Below, piece by piece: positions 1-8,583 of a DNA stretch of 64,000 nt (positions are counted from its first letter, which is position 1; each line of letters opens with the position of its first letter). The position numbers and the translations under genes were made by a program. The notes beneath the pieces were generated by a model. It had not been told where the DNA came from. It ran no database searches and was given only the letters and a program-made list of their open reading frames with translations. Source of the DNA: Haliscomenobacter sp. GTDB lineage: Bacteria > Bacteroidota > Bacteroidia > Chitinophagales > Saprospiraceae. The DNA lies in the NCBI RefSeq assembly GCF_016718685.1, contig NZ_JADKCX010000001.1, forward strand, positions 124,001 through 188,000, read 5' to 3'.

Positions 1-335
1 AGCGTCCAATTCGCAGGGTTCTTTTGAATTTAGTTTGATTTACAAAATTTGTGGTTTGGAACGCCGTGGGGTATATTGCCCGAACTTCTGATACCACATT
101 GTATACGATAAAAAAGGCCTTCTGGTACCAAAAATGTTTCCAGAAGGCCTTTTTTTGTGACGGATTCTCTCCTTTCCCGCGTACTTCTGGATCATCCATG
201 CGCTGCATTTACCATTTTCTTTGTAACTTGCAGCGTTGATTTTATGACCGATTATTAGAACGCTTTCGAAATACTGGTTTCGATTTTGAATCGTTTCAAA
301 GGTCACAATCATTCGTAAACCAAAATTCGAACACA
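1..335. other. Gene-free leader stretch
   Basis: I see no convincing gene here. Short open frames on both strands have no recognisable domain and overlap a hairpin. The only clear structure is the terminator-like hairpin at 115-156. The rest is presumably the 5' region of the bactofilin operon, but no exact TAnnTTTG element was found in it. Confidence 0.6.
115..156. terminator. Rho-independent terminator (perfect 11-bp stem)
   Basis: AGGCCTTCTGG at 115-125 pairs perfectly with CCAGAAGGCCT at 140-150 around a 14-nt loop. A T-run follows on the plus strand and an A-run precedes it, so it could work in both directions. It probably ends a gene lying left of the window and insulates the bactofilin operon. 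Confidence 0.85.
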
Positions 336-788
336 ATGTTTGGCAGTAAAGATTCCAACACCAAGCCACGCAATGGATCTGTTGCTCCGGTCAATCCCAA
401 TTCCTTCAATAGCCTGGTGCAAGGTACCGTGGTCGAAGGGACGGTGCGCTCCGAAAGTGATATCCGGGTAGACGGCTTAATCAAAGGAAAGCTCTTCTGC
501 GATGCCAAAGTGGTCATTGGCCCCACTGGCCAAATCGAAGGGGAAATCCGCTGTGCCAATGCCGTAGTGGAAGGTAAGTTTGAAGGAACAATCGTAGTGA
601 CCGAATTGCTCAACGTCCGCGAAAATGCGGTAGTTGTCGGTGAAGTGACCACTGGAAAATTACTCGTACAATCTGGTGCCATCTTCAACGTAACTTGCAC
701 CATGGGTGCTCAAACCGTACCCGCAGCAAAAAGCAGCGTTGCTGTGAAAAAAGAAGATGAAAAAGGAGTCAAAGCACCCAATAATTGA
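336..788 (+). CDS. Bactofilin family polymer-forming cytoskeletal protein
   Basis: Predicted bactofilin (DUF583), 150 aa, a usual size for the family. Members polymerise without nucleotide at the cytoplasmic face of the membrane and scaffold cell-shape or envelope enzymes. Residues of about 25-125 form the hydrophobic-periodic beta-helix: the stretch runs VEGTVRSESDIRVDGLIKG, then turns rich in Gly, Val and Ile. The N-terminus (Lys/Asn/Pro-rich) and the C-terminus (Ala/Lys/Glu-rich) are disordered tails, as in the family. There is no signal peptide. It overlaps the next gene by 32 nt, which implies translational coupling. The specific process it scaffolds cannot be told from sequence. Confidence 0.9.
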   Translation: MFGSKDSNTKPRNGSVAPVNPNSFNSLVQGTVVEGTVRSESDIRVDGLIKGKLFCDAKVVIGPTGQIEGEIRCANAVVEGKFEGTIVVTELLNVRENAVVVGEVTTGKLLVQSGAIFNVTCTMGAQTVPAAKSSVAVKKEDEKGVKAPNN

Positions 789-1032
789 TCAAAGTGATGC
801 CTCAAAAAGGAAAGCCACACCCAATGTCTATCTTAAATATTCGGGTATGGCTTTCCAAATGGGGATCATCATTCTCCTTGGTGCCTTGTTGGGGCGCAAA
901 CTTGATGCTTATTTTCAGAGCCCCAAACCCTGGTTTACAATGGTCTTCTCTTTGGTAGCCGTCGCAGCTGCCTTATACATCAGTCTCAAAGATTTTCTTT
1001 CCAGCGGAAACAACAATCAGCCGCACAAATGA
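757..1032 (+). CDS. AtpZ/AtpI-like small membrane protein
   Basis: A 91-aa protein with a charged N-terminus and two membrane helices (about 30-50 and 58-78). The first has the glycine-rich GIIILLGALLGRKLD pattern typical of the AtpZ/AtpI family, which is linked to F-type ATP synthase assembly or Mg2+/Ca2+ transport. The start codon lies inside the bactofilin gene, so the two are translationally coupled. In many Bacteroidota this gene stands just upstream of atpB; here no ATP synthase subunit follows inside the window. A later ATG at 847 would cut off the first helix and is less likely. Confidence 0.75.
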   Translation: MKKESKHPIIDQSDASKRKATPNVYLKYSGMAFQMGIIILLGALLGRKLDAYFQSPKPWFTMVFSLVAVAAALYISLKDFLSSGNNNQPHK

Positions 1033-1075
1033 CTTTTGTACTTCATCCAACTGTACTCATTCCTTAATTATGCAT

Positions 1076-1083
1076 TACTTTTG
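1076..1083 (+). promoter_or_regulatory. -7 promoter element (TACTTTTG)
   Basis: TACTTTTG matches the Bacteroidota -7 consensus TAnnTTTG exactly. It lies 73 nt before the ATG of the next small membrane protein. No TTTG stands at the ideal -33 distance, so support is partial. Confidence 0.45.
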
Positions 1084-1155
1084 TCGTTGAGTGGCTTTGA
1101 AAGCACACTGGGCACTTGAGCGTTTCAATTGCTCTACTCCTCAACTGCGAAACAA

Positions 1156-1536
1156 ATGAATCAATCCCGCTTTTTGTTGTATCTGGGTGCTGTGTCGGCC
1201 TGCACGGCAATCGGTTTGTTCTTGCTCAATCGTTTGCCGGGTTTTCAGGTTCACGCGTTCTTTGCGTGGGGTACGTTTGCTTTTTTTACGCTGTTTACCC
1301 TGTTGGCGTTTTGGTATGGACGAATGGCCTCACTGAGTGCCAATAAACATCAATTTACCAATGCCTTTATGGGATTGACCATGGCTAAAATGCTTTTTTC
1401 GCTGATGATCATCGTGGGGTATTTTTTCCTGGCCAAACCCACCGATAAGTTATTCATCGTGCCTTTTTTTGGTATTTATTTGATTTATACCGTTTTTGAA
1501 ACCGCCCTCTTGATGAAATTGGGCAGAACCCATTAA
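1156..1536 (+). CDS. Small four-helix membrane protein, unknown function
   Basis: A 126-aa protein with four predicted membrane helices: VSACTAIGLFLL, FFAWGTFAFFTLFTLLAFW, TMAKMLFSLMIIVGYFFL and FVPFFGIYLIYTVFETALL-like stretches. ATG at 1156 was preferred to the in-frame TTG at 1129 because MNQSRFLLYLG is a natural membrane-protein N-terminus. It follows the AtpZ-like gene, and equivalent proteins occur near ATP synthase genes in related genomes, so a role as an ATP-synthase-associated subunit-I-like protein is possible. That is inference from position only. It ends 4 nt before the biotin carrier gene. Confidence 0.6.
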   Translation: MNQSRFLLYLGAVSACTAIGLFLLNRLPGFQVHAFFAWGTFAFFTLFTLLAFWYGRMASLSANKHQFTNAFMGLTMAKMLFSLMIIVGYFFLAKPTDKLFIVPFFGIYLIYTVFETALLMKLGRTH

Positions 1537-1540
1537 CACT

Positions 1541-2023
1541 ATGGAAAAGCCAAATTACAATGTATCGGTCAATGGCCAGGACGTACTGAAAAATGCCACC
1601 CAAACGGATTTGGATTTTATTCGACTGGACGACAACAATTACCACATCCTCTATGGTGAGCGCTCGTTTATGGCCACCCTGGAAAAGGTCGACTATTTTC
1701 GAAAGTCCTTTGTGTTCAACATCAATGGCGGCATCTACGAGGTAAAAGTCGCCGATCAGTTTGACCAAACCGTAGATCGCCTGGGTTTAACGACTCACGC
1801 ATCTACTAAATTTAAAGACGTCAAAGCGCCTATGCCGGGATTGGTGTTGGAAGTTATGGTAGAACCTGGCCAAAAAATAGAGAAAGGGGATACGCTCTTG
1901 ATCCTTGAAGCCATGAAAATGGAAAACGTGCTCAAGTCGCCCGGCGATGGAGTAGTCAAAAAAGTGAAAGTGGAAAAAGGCTCGGCAGTGAACAAGAACC
2001 AGATTTTGCTGGAAATGGAATGA
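1541..2023 (+). CDS. Biotin carboxyl carrier protein (acyl-CoA carboxylase subunit)
   Basis: A 160-aa biotin/lipoyl-attachment protein. Residues of about 92-160 form the biotinyl domain, with the motif EAMKMEN at 123-129; Lys126 is the expected biotinylation site. The N-terminal 90 residues resemble the small beta-domain that precedes the carrier domain in Bacteroidota acetyl/propionyl-CoA carboxylase carrier subunits. It would shuttle carboxybiotin between a biotin carboxylase and a carboxyltransferase, neither of which is in the window. It starts 4 nt after the upstream stop, so it is probably cotranscribed. It converges on dsbD. Confidence 0.88.
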   Translation: MEKPNYNVSVNGQDVLKNATQTDLDFIRLDDNNYHILYGERSFMATLEKVDYFRKSFVFNINGGIYEVKVADQFDQTVDRLGLTTHASTKFKDVKAPMPGLVLEVMVEPGQKIEKGDTLLILEAMKMENVLKSPGDGVVKKVKVEKGSAVNKNQILLEME

Positions 2024-2029
2024 TTAAGC

Positions 2030-2101
2030 GAATAGCTAAAAGCGAAAAGCGAATAGCGAATAGTAAGTATGACCATTCACTTTTCACTTTTCACTTTTAG
2101 T
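2030..2101. repeat. Intergenic word-repeat hairpin between convergent genes
   Basis: The left arm repeats the word GCGAATAG/GCGAAAA and the right arm repeats TTCACTTT, giving an imperfect inverted repeat. CTAAAAGCGAAAAGCGAA on the left resembles the reverse complement of TTCACTTTTCACTTTTAG on the right. It lies between convergent genes, where a bidirectional terminator would be expected. It is one member of the word-built hairpin class seen across the window. Confidence 0.6.
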
Positions 2102-2104
2102 TTT

Positions 2105-4684
2105 TCATTTAACACTTAACTGCGTAAACGCTGCTTTGCCGCAGCGCAAAAAACCAGCATATTGCTCTTCTTCAGGTGTGTAACCTCTTGGTTGGGTCAG
2201 CAACTGGCCGTCTGGTGAAAGCAATACATAATACGGTTGGGTATTGGTTTGGAAGTATTCCGTCTGAAAATGTGACCATTTGTTGCCAACGGTGCGCAGC
2301 TTACGGGTTCCTCCTAATGCAGACTCTACTTCAATTTGATCTTTTATCGGCAATTCTTGTCGATCGTCCACATACAAAGAAATCAACACATAATCTTTTT
2401 CCAGGAGTGGATATACGGGCTTGGTTGGCCAAACGTGTTCCTCCATTTTGCGGCAATTCACACAGGCATGACCCGTAAAGTCAAGCATGACGGGTTTATT
2501 TACCCGACGAGCATAAGCCAGACCTTGTTCCAAATCTTTGAAACAAGTCAGGTCTTGTGGACAATCACAGGGTTTGAACCAACTGTAGCAGACGGGAGGC
2601 GCTAAACCACTCAAGAGCGTCAGGGGCTGATAACTTCCGGTAGCTTGATTGACTCGAAACCCCGTTCCCAGGTAAATGGCAAACGCCAGTGAACCTGCAC
2701 CGATCAAAATCTTCCAGCCATTCGATCTCTCCTTTCCATAATGTGGAAAATGGATGACGCCCAACAGGTACAAAGCCAAACCTAGAAAAATCAACAACCA
2801 AATGGCCAGGAATGGCTCGATGGTCAGGGCTTCCCAGTGTTTGACCAAATCGGCGTTGGACAGAAATTTCAGCGCCAGCGCCAATTCCAAAAAGCCCAGA
2901 ATTACTTTGATGGTATTCATCCAGCTACCCGACTTGGGCAAGGATTGCATGATGCTGGGGAAAGCCGCAAACACAGCAAATGGTAGCGCTAGTCCTAAGC
3001 CAAAGCCACCCATACCCGCCGTAAGTTGCCAGGCTCCGCCATTGGAGGTTAAGGCGCCGGCAAGCAGTGAACCCAGAATCGGTCCCGTGCAGGAAAAAGA
3101 TACCAAGGCCAAGGTCAGCGCCGCAAAGAAAATACCAATTCCTCCTCCCAGGTTTTCGGCTCTGCTGGAGCTGTTGACCCATGAACTGGGCAAAGCCAAT
3201 TCATAATAGCCAAAAAAGGAAAAAGCAAAAACGACAAAGACTACAAAGAAGAGAATATTGAGCCAGACATTGGTGGAAATGTCATTCAGAATATCGGGGT
3301 TGAGGTTGTCCATCAAGTGAAACGGAATGCTCAACAAGAGGTAAACCAGCACAATAAAAAGAGCATAAAGTGAGGCATTGGCAATCAGCTTTCCTTTTTT
3401 GTTGTGGCTCATTTTGGTGAAAAAACTCACTGTAAACGGAATCATTGGAAACACGCAGGGCGTAAGCAAGGCCAACAGGCCTCCAAAGAAACCGAGCAGG
3501 AAAATGCGCCCAAACCCAGTGCTGGCGTTAATGACTTCGGTTTCGTCTCCACATTGTCCCAGTGGGGCATCGAGCTGTGGTTTGGCCAGGCCATAGGTGG
3601 CTTCCAGCGAGTTGTCGCTCGGTAGGTTCAGGCTTCCACTACTATTGCCCTTGATGGCCGCAGTGGCTTCCTGACCAATCAAAGCGCTCAAGGTTGCCGG
3701 AACAAAATGAAAGTCAACATCGGTATTTGGAAGGCATTGCCGGTCATCGCAAGCCATATACGTCAAGTATCCCGAAATGGGTTTATCAGGATCAGTGACT
3801 TTCACTTTTTGGGTATAAACAACCGGGCCTTTAGTGTATTTTTTGACCAAAACATTCTGAAAAAGTGGATCCCTAAGTTGCTTCATTGCCCCCGTCTCCA
3901 CCATTTCTCCCCCTAGGGCATAATTGCTGCTTTCGGTAAACGTAAAAGAAGTGGGTGTTGGCCCATCATTGGGGGCGGTATGCTGAGAATAGAGGGTCCA
4001 GCCTTTGTCGATGTTCGCGGTCATGGTGATCAGGAAAGTTTCGGCATCCAGTTTTTGGATGGCGGCTTGCCATTTCACGGGATCCACAAAACCACTGGTA
4101 GGAACCTGGGCATCGGTCAGCAAAAAACCGGAATTGGCCGTTTCCTCATTGGGCTGGCCCGCTGCATCAACTTTATTTTTCGCGTCTTTTAGTTTGTCTG
4201 CGTCAAGGCTACCGGTCTTTTTTTTTTCGTCGCTGTTGCTGAGGGTAATTTTGAACGCAAACTCGGTAGGAGGCAAACATTTTTCGTCGTTGCAGCACAT
4301 GAACTCTACATAGCCGCTGATCGGCTTGGAAGGATCACTCACTTTTACTTTTTGGCGAAAAGTGGCGGTATGCAGCAATTTGATGACGTTCATGTCAAAC
4401 ATCTTGTCGTGGCCTTCCTTGCGGTCGCCTTCTTCGATGTTTTTACCTTGCAATTTGAAATGTGCGCCCTGATCGTAGTGGAAGGAAGTGCGCACGGGGC
4501 CATCATCACTTTCCAAATATTGAGAATAAGTGTTCCACCCATCCTGGATGTCGGCAACAAAGATGAGTTCGTACTCGTCCGCGCTGATCTTTTTCGAGCT
4601 GGTCGACCACTTTACCGGGTTCTCGATTTGTGCAAAAACGGTAAAGGCGCTAAAGAAGAGTAAGAAAAAAGACATCATTCTCAT
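2105..4684 (-). CDS. dsbD: Thiol:disulfide interchange protein DsbD-like
   Basis: An 859-aa inner-membrane electron carrier that moves reducing power from cytoplasmic thioredoxin to the periplasm. There is a signal peptide (MRMMSFFLLFFSAFTVFAQ). Two tandem DsbD N-terminal-like immunoglobulin domains follow (about 20-155 and 198-335), each with a Cys pair in a FMCCNDEKCLPP or YMACDDRQCLPN context. Next comes the multi-helix core (about 390-640), with the two redox cysteines in LTPCVFPMIPFT and SFSCTGPILG. A C-terminal thioredoxin domain carries CVNC at 741-744. The family usually has one N-terminal domain; two is the Bacteroidota-type arrangement. It stands alone, convergent with the biotin carrier gene. 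Confidence 0.92.
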   Translation of the reverse strand: MRMMSFFLLFFSAFTVFAQIENPVKWSTSSKKISADEYELIFVADIQDGWNTYSQYLESDDGPVRTSFHYDQGAHFKLQGKNIEEGDRKEGHDKMFDMNVIKLLHTATFRQKVKVSDPSKPISGYVEFMCCNDEKCLPPTEFAFKITLSNSDEKKKTGSLDADKLKDAKNKVDAAGQPNEETANSGFLLTDAQVPTSGFVDPVKWQAAIQKLDAETFLITMTANIDKGWTLYSQHTAPNDGPTPTSFTFTESSNYALGGEMVETGAMKQLRDPLFQNVLVKKYTKGPVVYTQKVKVTDPDKPISGYLTYMACDDRQCLPNTDVDFHFVPATLSALIGQEATAAIKGNSSGSLNLPSDNSLEATYGLAKPQLDAPLGQCGDETEVINASTGFGRIFLLGFFGGLLALLTPCVFPMIPFTVSFFTKMSHNKKGKLIANASLYALFIVLVYLLLSIPFHLMDNLNPDILNDISTNVWLNILFFVVFVVFAFSFFGYYELALPSSWVNSSSRAENLGGGIGIFFAALTLALVSFSCTGPILGSLLAGALTSNGGAWQLTAGMGGFGLGLALPFAVFAAFPSIMQSLPKSGSWMNTIKVILGFLELALALKFLSNADLVKHWEALTIEPFLAIWLLIFLGLALYLLGVIHFPHYGKERSNGWKILIGAGSLAFAIYLGTGFRVNQATGSYQPLTLLSGLAPPVCYSWFKPCDCPQDLTCFKDLEQGLAYARRVNKPVMLDFTGHACVNCRKMEEHVWPTKPVYPLLEKDYVLISLYVDDRQELPIKDQIEVESALGGTRKLRTVGNKWSHFQTEYFQTNTQPYYVLLSPDGQLLTQPRGYTPEEEQYAGFLRCGKAAFTQLSVK

Positions 4685-4779
4685 GGGAAAGACTTTTAAT
4701 GAACAACAACAGTTGCAGTGAACCGATGGTTGTAACGTAAAAAGTAATTTGTGATGTATATTTTAAGTTGTCCGCGTGG

Positions 4780-5454
4780 CTACATTGACGCCGACATGTG
4801 GGTCATTTTTACCAGAGAATCAAAAAGGCGGTGTCCATCGGAGTTGCCCAAGATTTCTTCAGAAGCACGCTCAGGGTGTGGCATCATTCCGAAAACATTG
4901 CGCTGTTTGTTGCAAATGCCTGCGATGTTGTCCAGTGCGCCATTCGGATTGGCTTCCTCGGTAATTTCGCCATTGGGCAGGCAGTATTTGAATAAAATCT
5001 GGTCGTTTGCCTCCAATTCGGCAATCGTCTCGGCATCGGCATAAAAACGACCATCGCCGTGGGCAATCGGAATTTTTAATACCTGGCCAGAATGAATGCC
5101 CGCCGTCAGTGGGCTATTGTTGGAGATGGTTTTGAGGAAAACGTTTTTGCAAATGTACTGCTGATTGGAATTGCGCAGTAGTACGCCAGGCAATAATCCC
5201 GCTTCACACAGGATTTGAAAGCCATTACAAATGCCATACACCAGACCCACCATTGTTGGCGAAATCAACTACGGAAGGTAATCTCCGTATGAGAAACCAC
5301 CGGGCAAAACGATACAATCACCAGCTCCGAACCCCTCAAGTTCGGTCTCTTTGTGCCAGATTTTTACAGTGTCCTGTTGCAATACATTTCCCAGGACGTG
5401 CATCATGTCATCGTCACAATTGGAACCGGGAAAAACGATTATACCGAATTTCAT
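4780..5454 (-). pseudogene. purQ: Phosphoribosylformylglycinamidine synthase, glutaminase subunit, with in-frame stop
   Basis: This matches PurQ, the glutamine amidotransferase that feeds ammonia to PurL in purine synthesis. It starts MKFGIIVFPGSNCDDD and holds the nucleophile motif GICNGFQ and the catalytic GMMPHPERA region. The reading frame is interrupted by TAG at 5269-5271. The family normally reads GDYLRSGAIARFSP...FANNGGLVYGICNGF. Here GDYL is followed by CC and then GTAGTTGATTTC (VVDF in another frame), so about 40 nt are missing; one extra T before CTGGTGTATGGC restores the frame. The two halves are therefore in the same frame around one stop. Either the gene is dead or the local sequence is wrong. 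A six-base inverted repeat (TACGGA/TCCGTA) sits at the join. Confidence 0.85.
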
Positions 5455-5602
5455 ATTTCGATGGTTTTTTACAGCCCACGATTTTGGCCACGAATGAATT
5501 CGTGGATTCCATGGAGGGCGACAGAAGATGCAAAGATAATCATCTCCCAGTGGTAACTCCCGGTGATGATTCAACTTTTTTGGAAAAAAGAGGCGAAATT
5601 AT

Positions 5603-6592
5603 TTATCCTGGAAAAATAAAGGCTTGGTACTGCACGACCAAGACCAAAGCGAACCAAACCAAATGCAAAAACTCCGCCCAATTGCGCGTCATCGTGCTGA
5701 ACAACATGCCTGCCAGCAAACCTGCTCCCGGAGCAAGGATCATCAAATGTTGGAATTGCAAATTGGCTTGAACAGGTACGCTCAATATGGCAATAAACAA
5801 AGTCCAGTACACCAGGTTGATCCGCTTTTGGGACTGGATGACCCGTTTACCCGTCAGGCGTCCTTGTTGAAAAATCAACGCCAGCAGCAAGATGCAAAAT
5901 ACCATCATCTCCAGAACAGAAGAAACCGTTAGTCTTAATCCATCAAAGTCCAGTAAGCCAAATGCACGGGTGATTTGTAAACGCCAAAACAGGTCAAATT
6001 GGTCGAACCAAAACATACCCACACCCAGCAAAACATAAGGGACAATCAACCCACATACAGCCATGAGTCGTTCCCGAAAATTGAAACCGCGCATCACGTT
6101 TAAGCCTACAAAAATCAGGACGATAAACACCAAATACGAGGGGTAAAAAAAACTGGCGATGGCTAGAAAAAAACCGGCATTAAACACCCGGTCCGACACC
6201 GAATTTTTTTTGAAAGTATCCATCAACTCGTGTAAAGCCAGGAGCAAAAAGAAATTGCCTCCATGCAAGGGCGAAAAAGGGCCAACCTGCGGCGCCGTAC
6301 AACTGATCAGTACGTAAAACAGTCCCGGCATCATGTTGATGTCCTTGGAAAGCCGAAAATTTAAATCGATGTAGTTGATCGTAAATGCGCCCAGAAACAA
6401 AAAAACCAGGGCGATGATTAAAGCCGTGGAGGACTTGCCGTTGATGAATACATTCAAATAATGGTACGCTACCCCATATTCAGTAGGTACATATTTCGCC
6501 TGCAAAAATACAGGTGCAGCCAGCATCAAGGCAGCAAAGAACAACACAAATATGGTAGAAAGTACTTGATTGGTCCGGAATAACGAAAGCAC
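5603..6592 (-). CDS. Multi-pass membrane protein, DUF6427-like
   Basis: A membrane protein of about 329 aa with roughly ten hydrophobic segments, resembling the uncharacterised Bacteroidota family DUF6427. I chose the GTG at 6592 because it gives the N-terminus MLSLFRTNQVLSTIF, which fits that family. The open frame continues upstream, but only through a word-repeat hairpin that would encode repetitive FINPYQLFQLF-like residues. Function is unknown. It lies downstream of the trans-sulfuration gene on the same strand but is separated from it by a terminator hairpin. Confidence 0.7.
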   Translation of the reverse strand: MLSLFRTNQVLSTIFVLFFAALMLAAPVFLQAKYVPTEYGVAYHYLNVFINGKSSTALIIALVFLFLGAFTINYIDLNFRLSKDINMMPGLFYVLISCTAPQVGPFSPLHGGNFFLLLALHELMDTFKKNSVSDRVFNAGFFLAIASFFYPSYLVFIVLIFVGLNVMRGFNFRERLMAVCGLIVPYVLLGVGMFWFDQFDLFWRLQITRAFGLLDFDGLRLTVSSVLEMMVFCILLLALIFQQGRLTGKRVIQSQKRINLVYWTLFIAILSVPVQANLQFQHLMILAPGAGLLAGMLFSTMTRNWAEFLHLVWFALVLVVQYQAFIFPG

Positions 6593-6636
6593 AAGCTGTA
6601 GTTTTGCATAGGTAATGGGGCAAATGTAAGGAAAAA

Positions 6637-6730
6637 GTTGAAAAAGTTGATAGGGGTTGATGAAGGTTGATAGGAGTTGATACCCATCAACCCCATCAAC
6701 CTTCATCAACCCCTATCAACCCTTTTCAAC
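6637..6730 (-). terminator. 45-bp-arm intergenic hairpin built of GGTTGAT words
   Basis: The left arm (6637-6681) repeats GTTGATAGG/GTTGATGAAG. The right arm (6686-6730) is almost its exact reverse complement, with a 4-nt loop. It begins 6 nt after the minus-strand trans-sulfuration gene ends, and on that strand the hairpin is followed by TTTTTCC, so it looks like an oversized intrinsic terminator. The arms are built of a repeated 7-10-nt word instead of a single stem sequence. Confidence 0.75.
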
Positions 6731-6735
6731 TTTTT

Positions 6736-7881
6736 TTAGAGTCGATCCAAAGCCTGCCCCAAATCTTCGATCAGGTCTTCCACATCTTCAACGCCTACAC
6801 TCAGACGGATCAGGGAATTGGTCAAGCCCACTTTATAGCGCTCCTCCTGTGGAATACTGGCGTGGGTCATGGTAGCAGGATGGCCGATCAGGGATTCAAC
6901 CCCTCCCAAGGATTCCGCTAGCGTGAACAATTGCGTATTGGACAGTACAGTTGTAGCGTATTCCAACGTATCCGTATGCAAATCAAAAGAGACCATTGCA
7001 CCATAATGCCGCATTTGTTTTTTGGCAATAGCGTGTCCGGGATGGTCGCTGAATCCCGGATAGTAAGTTTTGCGCACTTTGGGGTGATTGCGCAAAAACT
7101 GCGCAATTTTTTCGGCATTCTGACAAGCTCGTTCTACCCGCAAATGTAAGGTTTTGATGCCGCGCAGAATGAGGAAACAGTCTTGAGGCCCGGGCACAGC
7201 GCCAATGGCATTTTGCAAAAAACGCAGTTGCTGGGCAATTGAATCATTGTTGGTGATCACTGCGCCGTGGATCACGTCCGAGTGCCCTCCGATGTATTTG
7301 GTGGCCGAATGCATCACGATGTCGGCACCCAAATCGAGTGGATTTTGTAGGTAAGGAGAGGCAAAGGTATTGTCTACACAAGTCAGGATGCCCTGCTCAC
7401 GTGCCAGGGTACATACCGCTTTGATGTCGACCAGACTAAGCATTGGATTGGTGGGCGTTTCGATCCACAACATGCGGGTTTTGGAATTGATTTTTGCTGC
7501 AATACTGCCCAAATCCTGCATGGGAACGAAATGAGAAACCAGCCCATACCGCCCGTGTACCCGCACCAATTGGCGGTAAGAGCCCCCATACAAGTCATTG
7601 CTCGAAATCAATTCATCACCCGGATTGAGCAAACGGATGATCGCATCCATGGCCGCAAGTCCACTGCTGAAACACACGGCGTGTTGGCCATTTTCCAGCG
7701 CCGCCAGGTTTTTTTCCAATACCGAACGGGTGGGGTTCTGGGTACGTGCGTACTCATACCCCTGGTGTACGCCAGGGGCTTCCTGTGCATAGGTAGAGGT
7801 CTGATAAATGGGGGTCATGACGGCTCCAGTGGAAGGATCTGGCTCAATGCCCGCATGGATGGCTTTGGTTCCGAATTTCAT
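6736..7881 (-). CDS. Trans-sulfuration PLP enzyme (cystathionine gamma-synthase/lyase family)
   Basis: A 381-aa Cys/Met-metabolism PLP-dependent enzyme, at family length. The PLP lysine is Lys195 in HSATKYIGGHSD. Other family marks are YEYARTQNPTR, DLYGGSYR and ETPTNP. The ATG at 7881 gives the classic MKFGTKAIHAG start; the frame extends upstream only through the TTCGGGGG word-repeat. It would catalyse formation or cleavage of cystathionine in methionine/cysteine metabolism; synthase and lyase cannot be told apart reliably by eye. A methionine synthase lies 2 kb away, but no operon links them. Confidence 0.88.
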   Translation of the reverse strand: MKFGTKAIHAGIEPDPSTGAVMTPIYQTSTYAQEAPGVHQGYEYARTQNPTRSVLEKNLAALENGQHAVCFSSGLAAMDAIIRLLNPGDELISSNDLYGGSYRQLVRVHGRYGLVSHFVPMQDLGSIAAKINSKTRMLWIETPTNPMLSLVDIKAVCTLAREQGILTCVDNTFASPYLQNPLDLGADIVMHSATKYIGGHSDVIHGAVITNNDSIAQQLRFLQNAIGAVPGPQDCFLILRGIKTLHLRVERACQNAEKIAQFLRNHPKVRKTYYPGFSDHPGHAIAKKQMRHYGAMVSFDLHTDTLEYATTVLSNTQLFTLAESLGGVESLIGHPATMTHASIPQEERYKVGLTNSLIRLSVGVEDVEDLIEDLGQALDRL

Positions 7882-7902
7882 AGATTTATGGTGATTAGGG
7901 GG

Positions 7903-7910
7903 CAAAAATA
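7903..7910 (-). promoter_or_regulatory. -7 promoter element for the trans-sulfuration gene
   Basis: On the minus strand this reads TATTTTTG, matching TAnnTTTG, 22 nt before the ATG at 7881. The -33 region would fall in the adjacent word-repeat and has no clean TTTG. Confidence 0.45.
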
Positions 7911-7921
7911 AGAAAATTTTA

Positions 7922-8046
7922 GGGTTCGAGGGGGCAAGAGTTCGAGGGTTCGTAGTTCGGGGGTTCGAAGTTCGGGGGTTCGTTACCCGGTCGTGCAAGC
8001 CAGGGCTTAACGAACCCGAACCTCGAACCCCGAACCCCCGAACCCT
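7922..8046 (-). repeat. TTCGGGGG/GTTCGAG word-repeat hairpin
   Basis: The left part (7922-7982) repeats GGGTTCGAG and GTTCGGGGG. The right part (8011-8046) carries the complementary CGAACCCCGAACCCCCGAAC. The loop between them is about 28 nt of non-repetitive sequence. It directly follows the stop of the minus-strand exoribonuclease gene, so it may end that transcript. The same word is used again near 9051, 42700 and 58200. Confidence 0.7.
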
Positions 8047-8559
8047 AAAACCTAATTTTCAACCCCATCCCCTTCATCTCCAACAAGGCCTCCGCATTTC
8101 CTTTGGCGTCATCCACCGGATGATGAGTGTGCGCGGTGACACGCAGGTGTTTAAAGTTGACAAAAACATCTTTGGCCAAACCTTTGTACAGGCTGCCCAG
8201 GTTTTGGGAACTGTGTCCAAAGGGGTTCTCACCCAAAAAATGATGGAAATACCAACACACAAACATCCAGTCAAAACCATTGTTGTCGCTGATAAAAATG
8301 GGCCGATCAGGACATACCTCTTTCAGCCAATCCATAAATCGTTGCATTTCGCCAGCGGGCTCTGGAAAGCTGAGGGTTTCTTCCCGCGAATACCGCGAAA
8401 CGGCCAGGGCCTGGGGAACGAATTTTTCGGAGATGGGCCGAAATTGGGCAAAAAAGGTCTGATCCAGTTCGGGCGTTACCAATACTGCCCCGAGGAAAGC
8501 ATGGAATAATCTCCAGGAATTGGGCCGTCGGCTTCGACGTCTACCATGATATAGGCCAT
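8045..8559 (-). pseudogene. DEDDh 3'-5' exoribonuclease (Rv2179c-like), one-base frameshift
   Basis: Resembles the small 3'-5' exoribonucleases of the Rv2179c-like DnaQ-fold family. From ATG at 8559 the frame reads MAYIMVDVEADGPIPG and DYSMLS, with the DxE metal-binding start of the fold. It then falls out of frame at 8494-8495, and the continuation LGAVLVTPELDQTFFAQF lies in the neighbouring frame. A single lost G in the plus-strand run GAGG(G)AAAGC explains it, and restoring it gives about 171 aa. The C-terminal part keeps HHPVDDAKGNAEALL, containing the final catalytic His/Asp. An alternative open frame runs upstream to 8638 but through a hairpin repeat, and it lacks the catalytic start. 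Confidence 0.8.
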
Positions 8560-8583
8560 GATTGGTGTTTTTCAATAGTTGAG

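Noticed and set aside
51..239. A 62-codon plus-strand frame at the window start
   Set aside because: It runs through the perfect terminator hairpin at 115-156 and has no family resemblance.
7921..8046. Possible CRISPR array or telomere-like repeat in the TTCGGGGG region
   Set aside because: Repeats are 7-10 nt without regular spacers and are arranged as an inverted pair; no cas genes are present anywhere in the window.
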